DNA of 62,000 nt from Cryptomeria japonica. Lineage: Eukaryota; Streptophyta; Pinopsida; Cupressales; Cupressaceae. A program made the translations under genes and the position numbers. The stretch spans positions 22,645,772 through 22,707,771 of the forward strand of contig NC_081405.1 in assembly GCF_030272615.1 (NCBI RefSeq), given 5' to 3'. The notes beneath the pieces are model-generated. The model saw nothing but the letters and a program-made list of their open reading frames with translations, had not been told where the DNA came from and did no database searches. This document shows, piece after piece, positions 45,682 through 57,411 of this stretch (position 1 is its first letter; each line of letters begins with the position of its first letter).

Positions 45682-45841
45682 CTTCTCCTTCCTCTCTTAT
45701 GGGGGGGACTTTTTCCTCTTTGAGGTTTTGTCCTTCTTCCTTGAGATTCTTTTGTACATTCATCTCTCTTTTGGGGGGCAGTTTTTTCCCACTGGGTTTT
45801 CTTCCTTTCTCCGTTTGTGAGAGATTGCATTGCATTGTTTT
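45682..45841 (+). other. Element F 3' untranslated remnant
   Basis: Aligns with A's 3' region (G-run/T-run blocks) but stops after 'gagattgcattgcattg'. The rest of the tail, the polypurine tract and the first ~116 bp of the 3' LTR are missing. Confidence 0.8.
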
Positions 45842-46205
45842 GATAGTGTGTGTAGGAGAAATTCCACCTCTTATGGTGTTGATCTTGTTATTACACTATC
45901 ATATCCACTTATTGTGGAGTGATAATTCCACCTTCGGTGGGTGATCCACCTCATGTGGAATATTATATTATTTCTCCTACCTACCCACACCTATTTCCTA
46001 CCTACCCTTGTTTCTCATTGAGCCACTTGTCATATTTGTGTGCTCATACATCCATATGGCTTTGCCTATATAAGCAGGCCTCTATTCATTGTATTGGTTA
46101 ATCCAGTTGATCATTTTTATATTGATGAGAATACAGTTTGTTCTTGTCATTCTATTGTCTCTTTTATGCTTTTCATTGTGCCCTTGATCTTGGCAAAATC
46201 CAACA
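45842..46205 (+). repeat. Element F 3' LTR, 5'-truncated
   Basis: Corresponds to 39642-40005 with a constant offset of 6,200 bp. The only difference I see is G at 45852 against A at 39652. It contains the TATA box at 46067-46073. Confidence 0.93.
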
Positions 46206-46210
46206 CTTAT

Positions 46211-47165
46211 CAATTAGGGGTCATCATGTTATTAAGTATTGCAAAGCTTAAGTCTTCATCAATTTGAGTTTCGTACCCGTCCGTTGAACCCTTTATAAAG
46301 TTCAAAATTCTGGTTCAAAGGAAATGTGGTGTATTAAGTTCTAAGTCTTCATTGGCATAGTCATTGAACTTGAACTTTGAACCTTTCGGGTTCAAGGTTC
46401 AAGGTTCAATTGATCTTTTGTCTTATGTATTGCAGTTGTCCCTTTAACGTCAGTCCTGGTGGTTGTCTTGAACTTGAACCGTCGAACCACTCTTGGAATG
46501 GTTCAAGGTTCAAGGTTCATTTTTGCATCATTGAAATTTTCTTTTGTTTCCTTCTTTCTTGCCGCAAGTGTTGATCTTTTGTCTTTGAACTTTGAACCAA
46601 TGAACTTCTTTTGAAATAGTTCAAGGTTCAAAGCGTTGTTTCAAATCAGCCTGATGGTGTTTAGGAGATAAAGGCGGCGTGATGGGAATAGAATATTCCT
46701 CATTTTCCATGTTTTCAAACTATAATTATGGAAAGCAATCATGATAAAGCATGTCGACTGTGTGGAATTGATTTTTAATTAATGAGCATGTCAGAACTAT
46801 ATCAAATCACGGGAAGTTTTACATGGATAAATGAGCTAGGGCGAAGCATGCTTTGGTAATTTTCAGTGTTTTCCATCCTTAAATATGATGCTTCTCAGGT
46901 AAGAAAATCATTTTTACTGTTGGGGAAGAGTAAGGATGCGGAAGGTAATTTAGCTTAGTTTTTCTGAGGGTTACACAGTTTGATGGTGAAGACAGGTGAG
47001 TTTAATCACTAACATCCCCTGCTCTATTTTAGCTCTGAAATCGGTTAGTGTAATTCTTTGCCTCGGGGTTGAATGTTGTTTGATTGATGCAATTTTAAGA
47101 AAACATGAGACCAATTCTTCTAAACTTGGGTTGAACATCATGCTTAGTTAGTACCCTTCCAAAAT
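46211..47165. other. unassigned stretch after element F
   Basis: No gene recognised. It contains the hairpin repeats described separately and ordinary AT-rich DNA. It is the continuation of the sequence interrupted by F and leads into reading frame H without a visible LTR or primer site. Confidence 0.4.
46366..46634. repeat. three inverted repeats of TTGAAC/GTTCAA motifs
   Basis: Three successive hairpins: 46366-46383 with 46391-46413, 46468-46488 with 46500-46520, and 46584-46604 with 46620-46634. The left arms read like GAACTTGAACTTTGAACC and the right arms like TTCAAGGTTCAAGGTTCA. The spacing is ~100-115 bp, so this is a ~110-bp tandem unit with an internal palindrome. Confidence 0.7.
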
Positions 47166-50100
47166 TAGATGATACAGCTTTAGTTCAGGATGAGTTAGAG
47201 AATTTTCTAGAAAGGGCTAAGAATCTAGAGGCCAATTCCATGATGGAAAAGATAGTTCACAACGATCTGGTTGAAGCCGTTGCTTTCCCAATCGTTGCTC
47301 CTTGCCTAGAATTAGTGTATGCATGCATGAGCAAATATGATGCTAGTAACAGGTGTATTAGGGCCAGTGATGGAGACATTTTAGTGTGAATTGACAGAGA
47401 AACAGTAATGGATGCAATTGGGATCCCTCACAAAGAGTCATATGAAGATTGGTCCATAGGAACCTCATATGCATTTTTCTCTGAGAAGAAAAGTGTTTAT
47501 CGGAGTGTCATTGCTAGAAATTGGCTCCTTAAAATGCAGAAGGGAGGTTCTAGGTTACCTAAACCCTTGACAAGGGAGCATTTTATTATAGAAGTGAGGG
47601 ATATTGTAATTCTTTTGAACAGGCTCAAGGGGAATTCACATGCCTTCTATTGGGAAGACTGGATGTATTTTTACATTCAGGTGTTATTATCTAGCGAGAA
47701 ATACCTTGATTGGGTGCAAGTAATTGCAAAGAGATTGCATGAGGGTTTGAGTAATTCTGTTGGAATAGCCAATTTTCATATGTCTTCCTACCTGTTTTAT
47801 ATTTTAGCCTGCATCAGAGAATGGCCAGGATTATATCAAGAACCTTGGGTTGAGGGAATGAAAGTCTATGAGTTCTATCCACACTTGCAGAGACAAAGGT
47901 ATAGAGAAAACTTCTTGAGATGGAATGATGTCTTTGTAGGAAGATTAACTTTTGAATTGCAGGGAAATATGAATAAGAGAATGTCATCTGAAGCATTAAA
48001 ATTGATTAGTACTTATCGGAGCTATTTTATTCAATTTCCTAGGTTCACTTATATTAGAATTGGAGGCTTTGAAGATGAACCTTTCAAATTACCCCGAAAT
48101 ACTCTTGATAGTTATGTACTCCTGGAAGTCTGCCGACAGTTAGCTCACGTTGACAAGAAATTAGCAATGAAAAGTGAGTCTGGAGCAATTTTCCAATTGA
48201 ACTTGGATATTACAGCTACAAAACTACCTTTGATGCATTGAATTTAGAAGTGGAACTCAAGAAAATGAATCTGCAGCCTTATGTTGCTCAGTAGGGGTTT
48301 GACAGTAAAGGATATGAAATAGAACATCTGAATGTTGAAGTGAACTTTTCACATATACCCCAGTCAGAAGACTACTGGGAAGATTGTTGTGATGAATTTG
48401 AAGTCTGAAGAAGATTATGGTCAAGGTTCACTTTACAGCAAATCATTACTATGAAATTATCAATGAACATAGCAGGAGTACATGAAGAGGAAGGTGAAGA
48501 TGTATTAGAGCCGGAGTTCAATAAAAGAATTCATAAGAAACCTATTCCTGAAATTGACTGGGATAGGAGAGAAGAAGAAAATATCAAATCTAGAACCTTT
48601 AATCTTATAAGGAGAATAGAAAAGTGGTTAAGAAACTGTAAATCTGGAATGAGACTGACCACTACATCAGCTGAGAAATTAGTTGAGCAACCTCATACTG
48701 CTGCACAAACCCTCATTTCTTCCTCTGACATAGTTGTTGATATTGCAGGTGCTACTGATACGAAGAGTGAGAAGGTTCAAAATAAGAGGTTCAAGGAATC
48801 ACTATTTGGCTCCTCATCAGTTTGAGTCACCCATTCTAGAAATAAGAAGAAAAGTAAAGAACCTACAAGGGAAGAAGCCATCATAATTCTTGATAGTCAA
48901 GAAGCACGAGTAATTATGGGTGAACCAGTAGCAGATATTTCTGCAACTCAAGATGCAGATAAACAAAAAGAACAACCTGAGGATAATCTCAATCAGGTGG
49001 CCACTTTGGCTATCATGGATTCATCAAAGTATCAGACGCCGCCAGCAAAGGAATCTCCAAATGTTTCTAGATGGTTGGGAGCCTCAATCAGCAAGAAACA
49101 AAATGTGGTTCCTATCAGCGTTCCAATAGAAGATATGGTGAGTAGATGCCTTGGAAAGACGTCTAAGTCTAAGAGGCTAAAAGAAGAGGCCATGCTAGAG
49201 GTGGATGAGAATACAGGGCATTGGGTAGCTGAAATGGCTAAGCCAATTTCGGACAAAGATCCAGAAAATGCTACTGAGAAGGACTTTTCCATTGAAAAGA
49301 TTGATTTAGGAACTGCCTCCAAGGCTGCTGACACAAAACATTTAGAATCTTCCACTAAAAGGATGTTATCTAGAACATGGAAGGATGAGAAGGAAAAGTG
49401 GGAACTGAAACAAGTTGTTAAATAGATGGCAGAATACATCAATGCAATACATCATCCCAGTCTGCAACCCCTGTCGCAGTTTCTCTGTGTTTTGATCCTA
49501 AATCACCAATGAACCAAAATTTGTTGGATAAGGTTCAGAGGAATCGTATGATGGCAGAAACCTTTGATGAGTGGCTTGAATCCATAATTCAACAGGGAGT
49601 AGGGTATACGAGGATGCTATAACTGTAACTCAGGAGCTAGAAACAAAGGTGACAACGTGGGAAAAATAAAGGAACAAATGGGCAGCAGTGTTGATTTAGA
49701 TGAAAGATGTGCAGAAATATGGTGTCGTGAAGTTTCTCACTAAAAAGGCAATAAAAGATTTGGATGACAAGATATTGTATGTGGCAAAATAAAATATTGA
49801 ATGGAGAAATTCAATCATCAAGCAAGGCCACGAAGAATCCATTAAGTTGTTGAAAGAATTGAAAGAACTCATTGTTGTAATGTAGAAAGATTTGAAGTGC
49901 ATTGATGTACAACTTCTTAAGGAAGATGGACAAACCATCAAGCAGATAGTGGATATGGTGGAGAATTTCAAAGGAAAGATGAACTTGGTTAAAGAATCAA
50001 AATCTTTAACCAAAGATGACTTCTCCAGAGTTGCTAGAATTGAATCTATGTTGGTTGTCTATTCTAATCACTTGGAAACGCACAAAACTAAAGTTATGGA

Positions 50101-50230
50101 AGTGAGTATGGACAAAGAGGTTTGGAAGCAACGCATCTTACATATTGGGCTCCCACATTATCAGGTTGTTCACAACTTTTCAGTGGCTCATATGGAGTGG
50201 CGAAATATACGTGGCACAACACACCAATAA
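47166..50230 (+). pseudogene. Reading frame H: large decayed protein of unknown function
   Basis: The longest open part is 47408-48241 (277 codons, 'MDAIGIPHKESYEDWSIGTS'), and related protein sequence can be read upstream to ~47166 through one stop. After a frame change two further open parts, 48451-48825 and 48916-49425, are charged and poorly structured. Past more breaks 49690-50230 is helical (coiled-coil-like). No retroelement enzyme motif is present. The layout (globular N-terminus, charged linker, C-terminal coiled coil) resembles ORF2 of element B and frame I. The density of breaks argues against a working host gene. It is most likely an accessory ORF of a transposable element; flanking LTRs were not identified. 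Confidence 0.5.
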
Positions 50231-51433
50231 GACAAATCAAGAACCATTTCCTGTTCTGCAATTATAGCTCTATTTACGGCTCTTGGTCATTTTTAGTTAA
50301 TTTCAGTTATGAACAGTTGTTTCTTGAAGCTTTGTGTTTAGCTATTAGGTTAGCCTAGTGGCTATAAATATTAGGAATGGATGTTTTGTCGGGATCCATA
50401 AAATTTTGTAAAAATTAAGATAGTGGATTGTTTTACTTGTTAATTTCAGTGAAATACTCCATCTTTGAATGGAATGGAATGTCTAATACAGCTTTTGATA
50501 CCTATGTGTTTGAATATATAAAATATTTCTATTGGGATATTTATATGTTCATGTATTTGATTCCCTTCTCTGATTTTTATCAAATATTAAGTCTGTGAAT
50601 CAATCTGATGAATGAAATTAGCTGAAAGCATTTGAATATTCTAATTCCCTTTGTCCTATGAGGCATGAGCGAGTATCAATCAGAGTTCAAATATTTTGAT
50701 CACTTCATATAGGTTAATCATTATTTGAAGTTTAATGTTTTGTTATGCATTCCAATAATCTTTGTGAGGCATTCATTTTGTGTTGACAAGTGAATGTTAA
50801 AGCCTTTCTTTGCTTTCTGGTTAAAAGTGAATTATATGATAAAATTTGGTCAAAATTCATTGAATATCATATGGGGAGTTGTACCCTTATACAGAGGGTA
50901 AATTAACATTATTTACCCAACTGTTGGTTTTTATTGGTTTCCTACTGGGCGAACATGAGTATTTGTTAATAAATTTTGTGAAATCCAATCTGTTAACTAA
51001 CAGCGTGCCTACTTCTCCTCTGCCATTCCTTATGCTTATCATCTTGTTCATTGATTTGATCTTTCAGTCACCTCCTTGAATATCTATTACTGCAATTGGC
51101 GTGATAGGAGAGCTTTCATCATAGCATCTTATTTATTCCTGCAATTCAAAAGAAAGAATATACAAGCACATACACACCTATTTTAATTAATCAAAACATC
51201 TATTAATTTCACACATGATATTGCCTAAGACAATCTGCATGGCAACAGGAATGAATCACATGGCTTCAGGAACAACTGGCAAAGACAAAACATGATTTAA
51301 TAGGTTCAGCTAACATTTGAAATGCATATAGTCAACTTTTAATACATCATCACTATCCCATCATACAAATCAAAACATGAGAAAAACTTATGATTTCTGG
51401 GAATAAAAAGATGCTAATGTCTCAACTCATCAT
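50231..51433. other. unassigned stretch between H and I, possible LTR remains
   Basis: No gene. 'ggctataaatattagg' at 50360-50375 looks like a TATA region on the plus strand. The right end borders a polypurine-like tract of element I (minus strand), so part of it could be the 3' LTR of I. No paired copy lies in the window to confirm this. Confidence 0.35.
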
Positions 51434-51767
51434 GCCCCCCAACTTAAGGTCTTGTTGATCCTCCAGCAAGAGGAAAATTCTTGATTCTGACACTAACTCT
51501 TAAGTCACCAACAGTTCCTTGACCTATTCCTCCTGAAGCTAAACTCCTATAAAACCCCTTCATCTATTCTAGCCTGGACCATCTAGCCTCTTCTGTAACT
51601 ACTTCATAGGGTTTGTTTATAATCCTACATCCCAACAATGGCCACATGAGGATAGGGGGTTGAAAGATCAAAGGTAACCAATTATGGTTTTTCATCTTGC
51701 CCAAATGGATGTATTTAGGAGCTCTTTGTATAGCTGCATGAAAAATTGGCAGTGAATGAGGTTCTCC

Positions 51768-53818
51768 CTATTTTAATTCCTCTGGCAAATTACTCCAATG
51801 TTGAGTCAGGTAGTCAATTGCAGTTGCACTTTCATTCTGAATTAAATGTTCATATGCTTGGAATATTTCTTCCCTCATTGGCAATACTCGATCCCTTACA
51901 TCTGGCCTTGCCAATATCTTATGCCAATCATAATAAAGAACCCTTGGGTCTTTTGTTTCCTTCCTAAATGGTAATGGACAATCAAATTCAATATTCTTAT
52001 GTGTTTTGGCCTGAGTTCCCATGTTGATCTCATTCTGAATCCATGATACTAAGGCTTTTATGTGGATTTCACCAATGTATAGCAAGGGATTCCACTCACT
52101 GTCAGAAGTCATGGCATAGTTATGCAAGTAGAGTTCACACAATAAATTTTTCACAACTACTGGAGAAGTCAGATAGGCATCATAAAATTCTCCAAGGGTG
52201 TCTAAAGAAGGGCTAAGGTCCCTAATAATGTGGTTTAATTTAAAATTTAAATACCGCTACTTTAGATGCAGAGCTTAAACTCTTGGCGGAACCCTACGTT
52301 GCATTAACTCAAGGACCATACTGGTAATTGTATCAATATTGGCTTCTAATTCTTCAATTTTATCATCCCTTCTTTCTATTTCCCTCTGTTGCTTATCAAT
52401 AATTCTCTATAATCTATCCCTCTCTATCTCCCACTACCTATAGAATGTTAATGCAATAGATAAATTGGTGAGAGATGCTGGAGGTCTAATACTTGTTACC
52501 TTAGGACATGGAATTTCTTCAACAAGTTCCTCAAGTTGTTTTGCCACATATGCTAGACTTGAAAGTCTGTCAACGTCATGTTCCTCTTGGGTTTCAACCT
52601 CTGTTAGACTCTCTCGTTCCTCTTCTGATGCTTCAACTAAAATAACCTCTATTGCATTACCTGTTGGATGGACTTTTTGGGTACTACTCTGAGTCCTTCT
52701 TACATAAACCTTTGGAGTGGCTGCAGGAATGGTTTATACTAGAGGCTTTGCTACAGAGGTATTTCCCTTCGGCTTACGCCTCTTGGCTACAGGAGAAACC
52801 TGCGTTGCATGCGGCTGAACCATAGTTTCATCTTCTGCATTAATTGCTTCTAATTCTTTCCCTTTTCTTTTAGAAGATGTCGCTCCTCTTTGGAAAGAAG
52901 TGGAGGGCTTCTCACCGCCATCTCTTCCTCCATAATAGTCAAATATTTTTTGCTGACAAGAGATTCATTCTCTATAGAAATTATAGGAGACGAGGGCCCT
53001 CCTGTATCCTCCTTTTGAATTACTAACTCATCTGCAACAGGAGCATCTTCAACCCTAAATTGCAGTATGTCTTCAAATACCCCCCATGCCATACGTGAAA
53101 CATCCCTAAGAGAATGTTCTACTAGCAATTTTATCAGACCATGATGACTAACTAAATGATTTCCATTCTTCTGTGTTTCTTTGGCACTTGTGGAAATGAG
53201 GTGGTATAAAAAATTTGGAACATTTATCCTCTGGCCATGTCGTAAATGACTAAGCAATTTGAAATGGGTTGAATGTAAATTTGAATACCTTCCATCGCAG
53301 GTAATGTACTTCATTATATACAAGGCCACTTGGGGTCATTCTATTGGAAGAGATGCCCATTTGGTTCCCTGCTTGTCCACTATTAGAGGTCCATTTGTGG
53401 GGTGTGTAAATTCTGCTCTGGCGCTTCTTGCATCCTTTGATTCAGGAAACAACTCTCCTTCCTGCAACACCCCAGTAACTTCAAATATTTGATGTTCTAT
53501 AGCAATAACCCTTAATCCTTTGATAGAAACTTCCCCTTGATCAAATGAATGCATGAACTCAAAAGCAATTTCCGCATTATAATTTGTTATTTTCATAAAG
53601 TAGTCAATCCAACCATGCAGCCGAAAATAATGCTCACACAAGACATCCTATAGCAACGCATCATGGATTACCGGTTCATGGCAGATAGGATCTCCACCCA
53701 TGACTATCTCAGCTCATAAAATAACTTCTGCAAGTGAGAATGAGGACCTGAAGTAATCTATAGACTGAAAATATTTGCTTGAAACTTCCTTACTTCTAGT
53801 TTTGGCGGAAGAATTCAT
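51768..53818 (-). pseudogene. Element I extra ORF after pol, unknown function
   Basis: About 680 codons from ATG at plus 53818 to the stop at 51768, with several stops (near 53710, 53650, 53336) and frame changes. The N-terminal part reads 'MCEHYFRLHGWIDYFMKITN' (53641) and, after TAG, 'MALYIMKYITCDGRYSNLHS' (53329) with 'HHGLIKLLVEHSL' near 53140. This layout recalls the 'putative plant transposon protein' domain found in plant gypsy elements (from memory, unverified). The middle is Ser/Glu-rich, then a short coiled coil near 52400 ('RRDDKIEELEANIDTI'). The C-terminal 128 codons (52154-51768) are a compact unknown region. It does not look like an envelope protein: I see no signal peptide or membrane helix. 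Confidence 0.5.
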
Positions 53819-54382
53819 TACTTACTCATGCCAAAGAATATCTCACTAAAAGAATGATGGTAAGCAATCAAACTAAGTTACTAAAAAGGATGGATAATTA
53901 CTAATTTTGGAAATTGGACCATAAAACACCCCCCCAACTTATTTTGGCACGTGTCCACACATGCGGAAAGGATTTAGGGAAGTGTACATGGATTTGGCAT
54001 AGGAAATAATCATAGTGAAGAAATAAATGAATAATTAAAAATAATAATATATGTACATACCTGCAATCGTGCAAATAAATGTTGCGTGAAAACGGTTAGC
54101 CAAAAGAATGGTGAAATGAAATGATTTGACATGAATAAAATGATAGATAAAGAAATGAGATGGGATGACGAGGATGGAAAATTTATTTATGGAGAATAAT
54201 ATTTCCATAAGACATGGAAATATCTTTATGACATGATGCTTGAAGAATTATAGAGTGTTAGGAATGTTCCCTGCAAAAGCTGCAGGAATTGTACTCCGAA
54301 TGCTCCCTTCTGTGGTAGCAAGAACTTGCCCAGTTGTTGCAGGAACTGATGTTTTATCTTTCTTGGTGAATTTCTGCAAGAA

Positions 54383-54515
54383 CTACTCTTTGGTTGCAGG
54401 CTTATGATAGAGATGTAGTCGGTGACCATTTACTAAAAGCTTAAATCGAACTGGATCAATAGTGGTCAAATGAACAGCTCCATTTTTGAAAACTTCCTCT
54501 ATCTCATATGGGCTT
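54383..54515 (-). pseudogene. Element I pol C-terminal fragment
   Basis: The minus-strand frame reads 'EEVFKNGAVHLTTIDP' then 'FKLLVNGHRLHLYH', ending at a TAG (plus 54383-54385). The phrase 'V(F)-NGAVEL ... FKVNGHRL' is the integrase end of plant Athila/Tat gypsy elements. It is cut at 54515 by the insertion of J. Confidence 0.65.
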
Positions 54516-55324
54516 TGTTAGGGTTCCCACATATACTAAGAGGGGGGGGTGAATCAGTAACTGACCGGTATTCAAATGTTCTTTAGATAAAACATGCAGA
54601 ACATAAAGTAACAGTGTACCAGTATGCAAGAATTAATGTAATAAACAGAATCAAAAACATCCACATGAAAGGAACACCATAACACAAGATGTTTAACGAG
54701 GAAACCCGATGTGGGAAAAACCTCAGTGGGATTTGTAACCCACAATATTCACTTACTGGCCAATAAGAGAATATTACTTACAATAGGGGCCTGCACATGC
54801 AGGAAGGCCAATTGCCTAGAGCACACTGCTCAGTGAGAAGTCACACTGACTTACAATAAGGATTAAACTAATCTAATGATCTGTACTACTTTATAATAGC
54901 ATCTCCAATGCCAGATTCAATACTGGTTCTTTCTCTATTCTTTACATATACCCTTGACCTATAATTCGCACATTAGGTCTGTCTAATAATTGTCTTTATG
55001 CTCGCATACCTATATCTACAAATGTCTATAATGATCTCTTTTATATACAAGAGTCATTTTACAATTTTCCAAGTCGGCTTGCAATAATAATCAAAATATT
55101 ACATATCAAAAATCCTGTCGGCCTTTGTGTCAGTATACATCTTTTCTTCTGTGTCAGTGTCGGTGCCGGTGTAAAGTGGTTTTGCTGATGCTGGTGCACT
55201 GTCTTGCTTGAATAATGCTTTGCCTGTAGAATGTCTTGCTGGTGCCATAGGACTGCAAGGTTGCCATCAATGACAAAACCTTCAATCACACACAATGTCT
55301 CATTGGAGTGTCCATATGCCAACA
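54516..55324 (-). repeat. Element J 3' LTR
   Basis: Reverse of the B LTR: GAGGGGGGGGTGAATCAG near 54541, 'aatattcacttactggccaat' near 54745 and 'cattggagtgtccatatgcc' at the end. 809 bp against 782 in B. Confidence 0.88.
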
Positions 55325-55540
55325 ATCTTCCCCTTTGGCATTGATGGCAACACTCATGAGAAATTTCAAAAAGATGTCCAAAAATGTGTAGACCAAAAAT
55401 TTACCAAAAAAATGAGGGACTCTTCCTGAGCATATGATCCCTGTGTTTTGAATTTTCTCATCCTACTACTCCCCCTTTGGCATCAATGACAAAGGTTGTC
55501 AAGATGTTAGTAGAGTTTGTAGTTATACCAGTCCATGACC

Positions 55541-57411
55541 TCAACCTTGTAGTTGGGTAGTTATTATCTGAAAAAGATCGCCCAAAATTAAGTTTATACT
55601 ATCCATAAACTTTTTGCTATCTTTTATTGTTGTTTCAGTTCTCTTCACAGTGCCGGTGAGATGCTGCAATTGCTCTGTCGGTGTTTTACTTCCCGGTGAC
55701 AATGCCTCTGAGATTTCCTTCCGTAGAGATGCTAGATAATCTAATCTTGGACTTAGTTTAGATCTCAAGTATTTTGCCTTATTTATTATTGTCTCTTTCT
55801 CTTTCTCCTGTTTAAGTAATTCTGCTTCAAAATTTGCTAACTTATCTTCAAAAATAGATAATGAATCTGGTGAGTTGACAAAATTGTCTGCAAGCTTGTT
55901 TATCTCTTCCTGTGTCTTGCTTATCTTCTTGTCTATATCTATAGTCAGGAAGTTTGTTTTGCATGTGTCTTTGTATAGGTTTTTGTACTCTTTTAACAAA
56001 CTACACAGTTCTGGTAGAAGTGTGTCAAAATCTCTGTTACACTTCTTAATTTCTTCCTCAAAGAATTTTTGTTTCTCCTTTTCTACAATGTCCTTTACAG
56101 ATTCTACCTTTATTTGCTCAATATTTCTAGAAATGTATTTACATAGTGTATCCAACTGTCCTAAAGAATCTTTATTATCTATATTACAATTAGGAGCTAT
56201 TGTTTTCAAAATTGGTATTGAATCGTCTATTGCTTTGTAATCTTGTGAGCTATAGTCAGTTATTTTCTTGATGGATTCAAGTAATACCTCAGTCACATTT
56301 GTTGACCTTGATGGTGACCCAACAAATTGAGTACCGGTGGAAGTGACCATGCTTGTATTGACCTCTGGCAGGTCAGTTTGTGTCTGCATTTCCTTTAGCA
56401 CTGGTTTTCCTACTTCATTTCTTACTGGTGGCATCTGTTCTGGAGCCTTTAGCTCTGTCAGTTTCTCTGTTTGTGCTTCAGATTCCATCTTTTTCCCTGT
56501 ATCCACTACTGATTGCTCTGTATTTCTTGTTACCGGAGGCTCTTTGGCCATATCTGATTTTTCACTTGGGTCTTTATCAACTATTATGTTGATCTTTTGG
56601 GTATCAACATTTACAATGAATAGGACTTCAGGATTTGTTTTGCTATCCTCTGCATCCATGCTTTCAGTTGCCGGTTGGTTTTTAGGGATTGCAATTTTTA
56701 TAGGTGGAGGTAGGTTATCTTTAAGCTTTATGCTTGGAGGTCCACCAACTTTCCCTTTCCCTTTCCCTTTGTCCTTATCCTTCTGATATACCTTAATAGG
56801 CTTGGGATTCCTATATTCTTCTTGTTTTTCTTTTTCAACCAAAAATATGTTTCAACCATCTTCTGTTTCCTCTGAAACCTCTGTAACTCTACCTACCATC
56901 AGTGAAATATGCCGGTGTGCAGTGGAAAAAGCTATCCGGTTGGCCTAAGCTATCAAATCATCAATTTCTTTTGGGGAATTTACCCGATATACAGCAAGTA
57001 GTTTTTCTACTTTTATTTTCATGTCCAGTTCAATTACTCCTTGCCTTTTGGCCTCAAGTCTTTTGTATAAGTCATCAGGAATTTCATTTAAGACTTCCAT
57101 CAAAACCTTTTTAAACATGTCCATGTGTAGTATCACACTCTCCTCAACTTGCCCTTTCTCATCAGTCGATAGGGTGTCATAAATTTTCTTTATGTTCTTC
57201 AGTTTTCCTCTGTGATCTCATTTAACAAAATGTCTAGAGGTGCCAAGTCAGTTTTTGCATTTTTCTTTTTCTTAGGGGTCAGCTTCCTTTTAGGTGTGAC
57301 CTTTCTGACCGGAGATTTCACAGCTTGTTGCTTCTGCCTTGTCCTTCTAGGTGAAGGAGTGGTTGCCAGTGAGGGGTCTCTTTTCCTAACAACTCTTTTA
57401 AAAGTTGTTGG
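55541..57411 (-). pseudogene. Element J ORF2, C-terminal two-thirds (433 codons open)
   Basis: From 57411 downward: 'TFKRVVRKRDPS', then the basic segment 'RRTRQKQQAVKSPVRK', a frame change near 57195, a helical part (57136-56945) with a stop, and then an uninterrupted stretch 56842-55541. That stretch corresponds to B 11820-13400: Gly/Lys-rich 'KDKGKGKGKVGGPP', a Glu/Thr-rich low-complexity part with repeated 'MQTQTD'-like phrases, 'TNVTEVLLESIKKITD' and a long coiled coil to 'FQIITTQLQG'. The B copy needs several stops removed to match it. Function unknown; see the B entry. Confidence 0.75.

Larger units (their letters stand above)
39526..46205 (+). mobile_element. Element F: young Ty1/copia element
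   Basis: Flanked by a perfect duplication CTTAT. The 5' LTR is 480 bp; the 3' LTR keeps only its last ~364 bp, with one base different. The single polyprotein frame has just two stops. The leader carries a GC-rich block unlike the rest of the window. LTR, leader, gag and tail are homologous to element A, so F is the autonomous-type member of that family, disabled by two stops and a 3' deletion. Confidence 0.95.
51434..54515 (-). mobile_element. Element I: 3' part of a Ty3/gypsy element (Athila/Tat-like)
   Basis: On the minus strand, the end of a pol frame (54515-54383) is followed by a spacer, a polypurine-like run (53927-53941, TAAGTTGGGGGGG reversed), a long extra ORF (53818-51768) and a second polypurine-like run (51434-51446). 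An ORF after pol is typical of Athila/Tat gypsy lineages. The 5' portion is cut off by insertion of J at 54516. Confidence 0.5.
54516..57411 (-). mobile_element. Element J: second copy of the B family, interrupted by K
   Basis: A minus-strand copy with its 3' LTR at 54516-55324 (809 bp; begins TGTTAGGGTTCCC and ends TATGCCAACA on the plus strand). It also has the polypurine module (55327-55336) and the C-terminal part of ORF2. It stops inside ORF2 at 57411, where K begins; the remainder and the other LTR should lie beyond K, outside the window. The protein is clearly diverged from B, so J is an independent copy. Confidence 0.88.

Noticed and set aside
39719-46101. An identical 60-codon frame at 39719-39901 and 45919-46101
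   Set aside because: Both copies are LTR sequence of element F; the identity reflects recent insertion, not a gene.
47408-48241. The 277-codon frame as a host gene exon
   Set aside because: It is followed by broken frames of the same protein and lies among transposable elements; no intron signals or known host domain were recognised.
51768-53818. The post-pol ORF of element I as a retroviral envelope-like gene
   Set aside because: No signal peptide, membrane helix or cleavage-site motif is visible in the readable parts.
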